Assembly (NCBI GenBank): GCA_030374765.1
Contig: JARGXX010000027.1
Coordinates: forward strand, 992,001 to 1,056,000
Origin: Agarophyton chilense
Taxonomy: Eukaryota; Rhodophyta; Florideophyceae; Gracilariales; Gracilariaceae
Length of the DNA stretch: 64,000 nucleotides
Reading direction: 5' to 3'
The notes beneath the pieces were generated by a model, which had not been told where the DNA came from, ran no database searches, and was given only the letters and a program-made list of their open reading frames with translations. Both the position numbers and the translations under genes were made by a program. This document shows positions 54,458 to 64,000 of the stretch, piece by piece (position 1 is the first letter of the stretch; each line of letters starts with the position of its first letter).

Positions 54458-55351
54458 ATGACCATCCTAGGCTTTCTATTCCATCGAAACCGAGCAGCGG
54501 CAGCAGCTGCAGCTATCTTTCTTGGGACGAATACTAATAAAACAAGAAGAACGGAAAATGCCGGACGAAAAGTTGGAACGGAAAAACATCCTATAGGCAC
54601 AAGCACCTGGTTAAAGGACTATCTCGGCAGTAGTCCAATTTATCCTCTACGAATATTTCTTTTCCGCTTATGATTACCTAGAGGTATGTTTTAAAAACTT
54701 CAATCTGATCTGACTAAAGCAATTTTTTTAATCTGGAATCAACGTCGCGACGCAGCCTTTCAAAACGAAATTGCTTCTGAAGTGAAGGTTTTGGCCTGCT
54801 TAATACTTTGAGGGACCGCAAGATCGTTCGACGATGTTGATGATGGATCTCAAATTCCCAAAGACTCACTGAGTAACTACTTTCCCCACTTCTGCCAGGC
54901 GATTATTCCGTTATACAAAGAGAGCTTTTTTAATTGTCTTACAAGAAAGGAAGAACTACTTTGGATTGCGGAAAGGTACGGGAAGCATGGATTCAAGGGC
55001 GGCATTGGTTGTGTAGACGGAAGCAATATCCAGTGGAAAAACTTTGTAATACATGCTCGATTCGACGTACTGAGAAAAGAATTCTTCTTCTGGAAAAAAC
55101 GGGAGGTTCTTGTTGTAAACGAGACTTGCGTGATACTCCACAACATAATGGTTAGAATGAACCAGGAAGCTTTTGAAGAGGACTCCAGTGAAGATGGACC
55201 TTCTGTGAACCCTGTTACAGAATTGTATGACTTGGAATGTGCGATAGCAGAACAAAGTTGCAGTGAAAGGGAAGAACAGATGCCAGCTACAGAGCTAGAG
55301 GTGGATGAAATCGGGGAGATAGATATCGGTATGATTCGTTTACGAGAATGA
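54458..55351 (+). pseudogene. PIF/Harbinger-like transposase
   Basis: One frame of 298 codons from ATG 54458 to TGA 55349-55351. It is interrupted by TGA (54671), TAA (~54692) and TGA (~54812) but needs no frameshift. LWIAERYGKHGFKGGIGCVD then GSNIQWKN match the Harbinger DDE core (GxxGCIGxxD). CVILHNIMVRMNQE matches the family's late ILHN motif. The DDE region between these two is short by far more than 100 residues, so an internal deletion removed the second and third acids. The Gypsy 3' LTR ends three bases before this ATG, so that insertion cut the Harbinger gene from its 5' region. Confidence 0.7.
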
Positions 55352-55758
55352 TAAATGAAGTCCGCGGTTGGATTTCAAGGTCAACGAAGATATTCAATAC
55401 AAGCCATGGAGAAGAAGAGAACAGTGCTATCCTAATGCATACGATTCATGCGCCAGCACAATAAAACGAAACTAACAGAAGGGAATTGGTTTCCTGGCCG
55501 GGGATATCACAGAGTGTTCTTGTAAATCAACCTACGGTGGCACTTGCAGTTAGTCAGTTCCAGATGCCGTGGCAAAAAAGAGCGCATCTTTGGGTCTGAC
55601 TTCTGCTCCGCTGCGTCACTCAAAAAGTACTTCAGCAGTGCCGTCAACAGTAACGCAGAATCAATCTGTTTCACGTAACGGCATGCAGAGCGTCTCAAAG
55701 CAGTACGAACACGGAAGGCCGTCGATTAGGACACAACAAGAGTTCATTTCGTGGGTTA
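55352..55758. other. Intergenic between transposon debris and next pseudogene
   Basis: About 400 bp of small open frames. No gene is recognised. Confidence 0.4.
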
Positions 55759-57098
55759 CTACAATACCTTAATCACAGTCACCAGTGGGCCTCCAGGTCT
55801 CGAACCCGGATTCGTGGGTATTTGAACGTAAAACACTGCGGCTTCGGCAATATGAGATGCTGCCAAAAAACTTTGTGCAGCAGAGTATAATATTCCTCCT
55901 CTTGATCTTTTCCCAGTGCCAAGAAGAATATCGCCTGCAAATCCATCAGGTGCGCCGAAACAGAATAAGTCGAGTGCAATTCGCATATCGCCTGATTTTG
56001 ATCCAACTTGCGCGTGAAGCATCGGTAATGCAACATTGCTGCTTTAATCCCTTCAGATGAGCTGTTTTCAGGGGTTCCGCCGGGAGCAGAAGAAAAAATT
56101 GGGCCCATTGCATGTTTGGAAAGAGTCAGTGGATCCGTAATCCAGGACAAAATGCGAGAGCTTTGACTATCGTCCATGTCCTTGATTAGTTCAAATGCCA
56201 GAAATATAGCCATGTCTAATCATCTCGATTCTGCTTCTGCTTGAATTCTCACCAAACATTTTACCTTCTGAGATTTTTTGGTCACTTTATTCTCTCACGA
56301 GGTATCTCTCTCATCAATAAGGGCAGAACAGGCTCGTGGAGTTGCGAAAATATCTGTTGGTGCCTTCTAAAGCTCTGTATACGGTTCATTTATATGAGCC
56401 GTTCCGTTCACGACGGGGGGTGAGAAAGAATCGTCATTACCTTTTAGATGTGTACTCCGAAGCCCTCGCTACGCTCATCATTTCCAAGCACGTGATTGCG
56501 TTTTTGTCATCATTTCTGACAGCCACTGGCAACCTCGACGCAGGTGTAAGAAGCGAAAATTGGAGGCTGCACTCTGTGGCGGCGATATGAAGAGAATCGA
56601 TAGCGGTTCGCGCACAAGATGCGTCTTCACTCTCCCAGTTTTCACCGACAATTAAAGTAATGGCTCCCTGCGGTTGCGCGAATTATTGACTGATTGAGGG
56701 TGTTCGTATTCGACGATATCAATAAATATGTCCGGATATGATGAAATATCGTTGAGAGCCTCCACCGTAGCGCTCCCAGCCTCATTATCATTCCTGCCAC
56801 AAAATGAAGGCGTCCATTGTGATAACCCTTTACAAATTCCTTCCGCTCCGTTTTCTTTGGCGACAAATGAACCGCACATTCTGCACCTGTGAGGGGCGGC
56901 GGATATACCATGAGTTTCAGGCAGTTTGCGAAACGGCAACCAAGCAAAGCCCAATGGTAGACCCTGTGAGGTGGTAGACGTACCTCTTAAACCGAGAAAA
57001 CGTGCTAGGAACGACTGAAGTGGAGGATTTCTCACAGCTGTGTCAAGGACTGGAGAGACTACTGGAGAGACTACTGGAGAGGTTGGCGTTTTGGTCAT
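55759..57098 (-). pseudogene. Possible Sec23/Sec24-like gene, decayed or intron-split
   Basis: Minus strand. 57098-56642 carries CRMCGSFVAKENGAEG and QWTPSFCGRND, shaped like the Sec23/24 zinc finger but lacking one Cys. Next comes a stretch (AITLIVGENWESEDASCART) in another frame that ends at a GTAATG donor near 56432. A TTTAG acceptor near 56366 joins it in frame to HQQIFSQLHEPVLPLLMREI. A later frame (56022-55759) has IALDLFCFGAPDGF and RGGILYSAAQSFLAASHI, similar to the end of the Sec23/24 trunk (VDLFLF..., TGG). Frame changes and stops separate these parts. If real it would be a COPII coat protein. A vWA-domain protein of another family is the main alternative. Confidence 0.3.
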
Positions 57099-57570
57099 TT
57101 GTGGGAACTAAGAAGCTGATGGATGATGGGGACTGGAATATGGTACCGATCAAAACGGAGGCGTAGTGAGCTGAAGGGAAATCGAATGCATAAGGTGGAC
57201 GCTTTCAAGGGATAGCCGGCACATGGCGGAGAGGGGGCGATGCCAAATTCCGGGAAGCGAGCGAGGCTCCGTGGTTAACCCGAAAGCATACACCTTGATT
57301 GCGGCTCGACGCACCAAAATGCTGATTCAAATTTTCCCTTGTAGTTAATCCGCACAAAAACGTGGCCTTTTTGCGCTTTGAGTTCTGCGTAGCGCAAGCA
57401 AGCTCCGCCTCCCACAAAGGCCGCAGAGGGCGTGCTCGTTGCTTCAGGCTCGTTGTGCACCCGTCCCCATGCCTGCGACGCCACGAGTTTGCCGCTGCTG
57501 AGTGCAATCTGCCAGCCGTTCCATTTCCGTCCATCTTAATCTTTTGCTAACTTTCCTGGCCGCGCCCTCA

Positions 57571-59690
57571 ATGGAAAATGACTGTGAGTCAGCTGCTGAT
57601 TCTCGGTCGCAACATCCTCCTAATATAGCCGAGCTCATGGCAAGAATAATCGCCCCTCCAGCTTCACCAGTTGAGGCCACCCCTACTGCGGCAAACAAAA
57701 GTTCTGAAAAACAACCCAACAAATCCGAAGAAGACAACGCCACTGCGCAAGATCAACACCCCGATACCAGCATGAATTTGGCGCCAACGCCTCCTACGGC
57801 TGCAAAAGCTGAACAACTCGAAGCTGCAACCACAACATCCCATGAAACCGAACCCGAACTAGACGACAAAACTGCGCTCGATAAAGCAAATCGAGATTCT
57901 AATGACAAACCACCTGCTTCACTTAATTCTGCTATAGCAGAAAAACAGTAAAAACGTGAAACAGCACCAACAAAACACGAGCAGCGAGCAGAAAGAAGCA
58001 CTCTTGAGCGAAACCATACTTACTGAGCAACCATCCGAATAGTAACAGAAAGAACAACGCAGTAAATCGCACAATCATACCACGAACAGCGACGAATCTG
58101 ATTCGTCAGTAGTTCATGGAAAGAAAGAGCTATCACGTTCTCCTGCAAGTAGTCCACAACTAGAACCTGTTCAAATACCTGATGACAATACATTTCCGGG
58201 AAACTGCGATCCACCCAAGCCCCCGCCATCCAGCTCTTCACCTGCTACAAACACATATAGCAATGAGAAATTTAGTGCTGAACAAAACAACAGCGGCTAA
58301 GAACGTTCTGCGAAATCGTTGCACGACATGTCGGAGCATGATGAAACTGAATCAAAAATTGGAACGGCGGCGCGTGTCGTTGCGAGCAATGAAAACGAAA
58401 GCACGCATGGAATAGCTCCAATTTCTTTTCCACATTCAACCAAGGTAAAAGCTCCAGATCGGAAGCCCAACCAACGGGAACATCCCATGGACATTGACTC
58501 AAAGCTGACCGACAAACCTTCAGCACCTAGAATCGAGAGTACTACTCCTGAAGTTGATGATAAAGCGGGGAAAAATGAATCCTTGCGCAATCATTCACAA
58601 GCGTCAAAACCTTGTGAGAGAAGACTACAGTCGGCGTCGTATGATCCGGAAACGAGTAAGGCAAAAGATTTACAAGAAGACGAAGTCAAACAAGATATTC
58701 ATGTTGACACCCTCGATTCTGAAAAGAAAGACTTGAATACAATAGAGCAGCCGATGTCTGATGAGGATAGACCAGGCACCACCAATCTGAGTCCATCTGA
58801 TGCGAAGGACGCAGAAAACCAAACAAAGCATGAGTCGAATGAAGGCAATGAGAGTAGCGAAAATGAAGCCCTTGCACGAACTGTTGTGGACATATCACCC
58901 GTCGTAAGAACGAGCTTGAATACGAATGCTGAGGAACCCGAATTGGAAAATGAAATGGCTGCTGCGGAGCAAACGGAACCTTCCATAGCTATAAACTCTA
59001 CGAATCAGCTAAAAACAGGTTGAACACCGGTATAAAAAGCACAGGTGAAGATGAAAACATTGGAAACCTCAGGAAACATGCGGGGAAAACTGTTACAGTT
59101 CCCAAAGCAAGGAGGACTAATAACACGACTCGTGAAAAAGTTGTCATGACAGAAGGTACATCTTCGAAACCAAACCCGGATCTTGATACGAAATAGCTGG
59201 CCGAAGAACAAAATTCGGTGGCAATCAAGAAGCCACGCAGCACTGATCGCAAGTGCATACAGTCCAGTCTTCTGAGGACGCGTAGCACAAGTCGAGGGGG
59301 AAGGGGTGATTCATCCTTTTCTTTTGGGAAAACCAAGCCTCAAATGGGGAAGGATCTGTACAACTTCGCGCCCAGATGCCAAAATAAGCTTCATCACATG
59401 CTCCGAAGGAAAAGGAGGTATCCACAGATGATGAAGGTCTTCGTCCTGTCATGGAAGCTGAAGAATTAGCGATGACAGCTGGGAGTTCGGTGTGTGTAAC
59501 GGAAGACCGCCTTAATGAAAAGAAGATCGACAGGTTGAAAGATAAGAAAGTGCTTCCATTTGAGCGCTTAACATTCAAGGTTCTAAGGACATACAACAGA
59601 GATCATCACATTCGCGCTTATTGTTTTGCGTATGGAATGGAGCGAAGAAATACAACGGAGATGGAAGCCGATATGGCTGGATAGCTTTCA
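57571..59690 (+). pseudogene. Acidic disordered protein, decayed
   Basis: ATG 57571 starts a Glu/Ser/Thr/Ala-rich sequence (MENDCESAADSRSQHPP...) that stays open for 126 codons. Equivalent Glu/Lys/Ser-rich sequence continues in other frames, most clearly 58096-59023 with one TAA at 58298, then 59024-59450 and 59451-59684. At least three frame changes and several stops are needed to read through. The sequence has no recognisable domain, only charged low-complexity segments and a final basic region (KPRSTDRKCIQSSLLRTRST). It may be a dead nuclear scaffold-type gene. An unusual multi-exon gene is possible but less likely. Confidence 0.4.
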
Positions 59691-61124
59691 TATCTGAATC
59701 GTGGAAAACCTGGATCCGCTCTGCACGAGTACATAACAACCAGCTGTTGTATTCTTGGAAGAGATGAATTCTTTGGAACACGTAGCTATCAACCTCATCA
59801 GAGCGCAGCCTCTCTTGGGAGACTTCCATATGGCGAAGCCGATCCAAAGAAGCGGTTAGATTACCGAGTGCGTTCAAACGCCTGAAAATTGGTTCATAAA
59901 TCACCAGTCATTTCCTTCACCTCCGTCTCCAGGAAACGCAAATCGATATGCGAGGGCTGGTAATACCCTACAAAATTTGCAAAGGAGATTCGACACGTCT
60001 TGCAAGACGTCGAATGCAAAGTTTAAAGCAGTAAACAACAAAGAGGGGGACAACATCGTTAAAGTTGTGGAGAACGTAGATGCATAATTTGAGGGGAAGC
60101 ATTCCCCTGAAGTGATTGTAGACCAAAACAAAGTCGTTCGAGAGATATAGATTAAATTTTGATCTGCTAGGGACGTCTGCCGTTTGGTCTGTCGTATATT
60201 GGCAGAAGGTTTGACCTTTGAGGTTGTCGATATACTACACTGACCTTGTAGGTGATGGATGCGAGGGATCATCGGCCACGCAGCTCCGGGCGAGCTACCA
60301 TCTAGGTGTGCCAAAAGGCCAAAATACACGACGTCGGGTTTGTATGAAATAGACTAGATTTAGACCAATTAAATTCTGGCCGCATTTCAGATACCGTACA
60401 AGGCACCGTGATCCCCTACTCGGAGTGCGCTCTCTGATCTCGCATGGCGCTCTTTGCTCATATGCGTATCAGGCCAATCACACATCGTCGACATCGTCCC
60501 ACATCGCCCCACATCGTCCTCGCTCTCTCCTCGTCCAATGCGCAAGCCGGCCGCAACTCGAACTCCTTCTCCCCAAATCACCTCGCCCCAAGTCCTCGCC
60601 ATGTAGCTAAGAAAAATGGCGCGACATTTGAACCTGAGAAAGGGTCTTTGAACCTGAGAAGTAGTCGCGCGACTAGATGGTGGAGCAGTCATCCGTCCCT
60701 CCCAGTTTCAGTTCTCCATTCATCATCATTTTAACGCACGTCTTGTGCGAGAAGTGAAATTCGCTCTGCCGGCGTATCACTTCGCATAGAAAGCAAATGT
60801 TAGGCATTTTGAAAGTTTTAATACTCATAATATTGAAGGGTTTCTTTTATACCTATTTTACTTACGATGTACACTTTCTATGATTTCTATTGCTCTGGCT
60901 TGCGCGTTTTGTATCTCAGATTGGGACGGTAGACTCATGGTTTGAGATTGAGAGCCATAGACGGCAGTAGGGTAAAACTGTGGAGCACCATGTTGTTGCT
61001 TTTTGGTAGTAAATCTCTCAGTGAAGCTTTTCTTCCGTTTTGAAGTCCTAAGAGATGAGGAGATTGGTGGTAGGATTTTGGAGAAGTCGATTTGATCAAC
61101 CGGTGAGGAATCGAAGTGGTTGGT
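59691..61124. other. Intergenic, 1.4 kb, no recognised gene
   Basis: No supported feature. Minus frames at 59575-59904 and 59901-60329 lack known domains. A TTTGAACCTGAGAA direct repeat occurs near 60628-60660. Confidence 0.45.
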
Positions 61125-64000
61125 TCACGCCGAAATGGTTAGACTTTCAGGTTCATAATTGGATATTAGAGACAGTGAAGGAATAGAACCATCCGAAAGC
61201 ATTTTCTTCACTGTTTCGAGTAGCCTATGTACTCTCTGAATTGCAACATTACCCATGCCCGAAGCCAAGCGATGTATCTGGTCGTACATGGCCTTTCCAT
61301 CTGAATAACAGCCGTAGTTCTGAAGCTCTTCATCCGAATTTCCGGTTACCAGATCACTAATCTCTGCATTGTTGTCTTCCTTCCCATCAATGGGCAAGAG
61401 TTCGACTTTAACGCATCTGCATCAATCACACCGGCAGTTTGACGAGTGTTGGACACTCTCGAAATGTTCCACTCCTCGGAGTTTCTCTTCCAGTACGTAT
61501 CAAACAATTTGTCGATTGCAATGTACTCCGAGAGTACTACCTTAAACCGCGGCTGACGTAGAACCTCCTCCCCATACATCATCGCGCACCAAACTACATG
61601 ACGGCATGGGAAACCCATCGTGATGGTGTTTCTACAGCTGCAGCGCACTTCCAGGTTTCTCTTCGCTTCTGTGCCACTTCCACTTACTCTGCAAGCGAAA
61701 AGCACAGTGATGGGTAGTACTGGCGATGAATTCGCAAAGGAATGTAAAGATGATGGCGGATTTGGTTGCGGAAGTGGTTTGGACGCTGCGGCATACTCCT
61801 TTCTCCACATTAACTCGAACTTCGCCACAGGGCCAACATAGCTCCCATCTTGTACCACCTCACGCCATTCCACAGCTTCGATGTCTACTAATGTTGCGCT
61901 TAGAACTGCGTAAGACTTCGACCGAACTATACTGAGCTCTTTAAACTTCAAGAGCGTGTAACTGGTGTACTCGTTGATCATATAGTTCAGAACTGGGGGG
62001 GGAATAGGGAGTTGTGTGTCTCGGATTGATCTATGACGTGAGCTGAGCGGAGTAAGGGATCTGAGGTGTGAGGATCGCCTCTCAACTCTCCTTTTCCTTG
62101 TCAGTCGAAGCACTTCATAAGGGATCTTAGAGAAAGGCACCTTCTTCGACAGAATGTATGCCCGGTAGCCAGAGTTAGATGCCTCCGTGTAGCCTGTACC
62201 CTGAAAAAGATACCTCTTCGGTACTGCTGCATCTCTGAAACAGACCACTAATATGTGCGGTTTGGAGTGGTAGAGGTACTTGAACCAAAGCGGAGGGTTG
62301 CGTCGGAAACCGTAAAAGTATTGTCGTTCGAACGCTTCTCTTCTACACACAAAACTGGATATAATTCTCGACCTTCTCAAGTTGAAGAGGTCTCGGGACA
62401 TAACATCACAACATTTGCTCCTTCCAATATTTCCACACCAAGAAGTGACGTTCTTCATCTGGTTTTGATTTAGATGCCACTCGTCGAGCGATATGAAAGA
62501 TGTATCAAAGACCTTCTCCGTCGCGTTAATACATGGGACGCTCTGGTCCATAGTTATCATTGCCGGAGAGAACAGGATAATGGACTTGAAACGCGAAAGT
62601 GCCTGAAAGAAATCCTCTTCTCTCTCTCCGGCAATGAAACCCATGAAGAAAGTTAGCGTGAACCCATCATTTGACCTCCCATTGATGGTAAACAACGGAT
62701 ATCCAAACCGATTTGCTACAGCCTTACAATCCACCGAGATACCTGGCACCGTTCTGTATTCCTCGTAGTCATTAAGCCACTCCATGAAAGTCCAACACGC
62801 CGACATCATTCTTCCAGAGCTATCGCAGTTGAAAAAGAACTTGTTACAAGGGTCTTCTTTGTTGAGGAAAACGAGTGCTTCACAAAGTCTCATGCATTCC
62901 AAATCCTTTGGATTGCTTAGCGAGCCAGCGTACCCTAGTTGCTTTCGAGCCGCTATAGGATTGTTTACTTTCTTATACTTGTCCTCCAAGTATCTCAAGG
63001 TATCTTGGAAGGACATTCTCAGAGTGTTGGTCATGTGGAGCGCTTTAGAGCGCATCTTCGGGGCCAGACTCTTCACCCCACAGCTTTCTGCAGGTTTATG
63101 ATTGTGTCTAGCCCCTGTGAAGTCCGCAACGTAGGATTTATTGCCTCCGTCTTCGTCTGAACCGACTGTTTTGATAGTAAGAGAGAAATTGCATCGCCCA
63201 GGCTGCTTCGAGTTGTACTATGTAGATCGATGTTCTCGTATAGAGATAGTATCCCATACAATCGGCGATGTGCTGCACTTCTTTCATTACATCGTGGCCG
63301 GAGGCATCGAAAGAAAGGCTTTGAAAGTAAGCAATGACCGCCGACTTAAAGCATTCTTCAATATGCTCCTTGTCGTCTTCCACCTCGCCAGTCTTACTCT
63401 CAGCTAAACTAACCTTCTCCATCTTTTCTTCTTGTCCATCCTTGACATGCACTTCTACTTCATCATCACATTCAGTGTCGTCATCGTCGTTGAGAGATTC
63501 TTCTACGTGGAAAATATCTAAAGGAATCTCTTCCTCGTCATCTAAAAACAGAAATCGATCGATCAGTTCTGAAGTTCTATCATCCAGTCCAATGTCATTA
63601 TGTATCCCTTCCGTACCATTCCTGCTCTCCATTACCTCGTCTACAGCGAATCCAAGAATGCTGTTGGGTGTTGCCCTTGTACTACACTGATTGTTTGAAG
63701 TAGAAGAGTAGGAAGAAGTGTGTACATACTCAATGCTATGTTTGGAGTAGTTCTTGGGTTCCCTGTCCGGGCTCGGTATCCCCGGGGCTCCTGTTCCATA
63801 CAGTGGGGCTGCTAGACCACTCACGTCTCCTACGTCATTACCATTTACGCCTCGTAATTCATTACCAGTCACGTCTCCTACGTCGTTTCCTAAAGACAGC
63901 AAGTCAATGACGTCTTCTACCTCAGGTTGTGGAGACCTGTTCTGTTTCCCATGCACGTCTCCTACACGCTGGAACGAAGTACTATACTCGAGCTTCTCTT
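61125..64000 (-). pseudogene. Mutator-like (FAR1/SWIM) transposase, right-edge partial
   Basis: Minus strand, open at the right window edge. The N-terminal part (64000-~63220) is acidic (DDDDTECDDEVEVHV) with a repeated GNDVGDV motif, then the start of a FAR1-type DNA-binding domain. A one-base shift near 63200-63240 leads into CNFSLTIKTVGSDEDGGNKS...HNH, the rest of that domain. The frame at 63076-61346 has the MULE DDE core (VDCKAVANRFGYPLF, ITMDQSVPC, DEWHLNQNQ) and a SWIM zinc finger (VRCSCRNTITMGFPCRHVVW). A second one-base shift near 61410 leads into the C-terminal tail ending at 61125. The two frameshifts make this copy inactive unless they are assembly errors. I find no terminal repeat in the window. 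Confidence 0.75.

Overview
This is a nuclear eukaryotic window. It has short GT-AG introns, mitochondrial F1-ATPase beta with an N-terminal presequence, core histones, an exosome subunit, a metacaspase, a CaaX-tailed ubiquitin-fold protein and a tocopherol-methyltransferase-like enzyme. Compact, intron-poor gene islands next to transposon-dense sequence fit a red alga, probably a florideophyte-like genome. That taxonomic call is inference, since no single gene here proves it.

Layout. 1-5,879: no recognised gene; simple repeats, a 26-G run and a base-skew switch near 5.1 kb. 5,880-22,794: a gene island. It holds, in order, a GATA zinc-finger protein (+), a GroES/Cpn10 co-chaperonin (-), a membrane-anchored ubiquitin-fold (MUB) protein with three exons (+), a gamma-tocopherol-methyltransferase-like enzyme (+), mitochondrial ATP synthase beta with two exons (-), a SAM-domain/DUF202 membrane protein (+), an Mtr3/EXOSC6-type exosome subunit (-), histone H2B (-) and H2A (+) sharing one promoter, a Rei1/ZNF622-like ribosome-biogenesis protein (+) and a type I metacaspase (+). 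Two convergent pairs have stop codons only 42-56 bp apart. 22,795-30,513: mostly anonymous sequence, with a solo LTR and an NFU (Fe-S scaffold) pseudogene.

32,527-54,454: a dead Ty3/Gypsy retrotransposon with both LTRs (about 445 bp) and near-matching 5-bp target duplications (ACAAT/ACCAT). It has swollen to 21.9 kb. Its pol gene is split by a Tnp2/CACTA-like DNA transposon (39,327-50,321, with 20-bp terminal inverted repeats). That transposon is itself interrupted by three head-to-tail Helitron copies (about 40,096-47,975), one with an uninterrupted 1,583-aa Rep-helicase ORF. Between the Gypsy chromodomain remnant and the 3' LTR lies a long decayed antisense reading frame of unknown function. 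The Gypsy element landed within a few bases of the start of a Harbinger-type transposase, now a pseudogene.

55,352-64,000: decayed genes (a possible Sec23/Sec24-like gene and a long acidic disordered protein) and a Mutator-like (FAR1/SWIM) transposase broken by two frameshifts and running off the right edge. Premature stops in the transposons and pseudogenes are mostly explicable by C-to-T or G-to-A transitions.

The island genes are housekeeping genes for energy, chaperoning, chromatin, RNA decay and ribosome assembly. They share position, not a pathway. The least-described material is the nested transposon block: the antisense Gypsy frame, the LTR with a tRNA-like promoter box, the tandem Helitrons and the palindromic array beside them.
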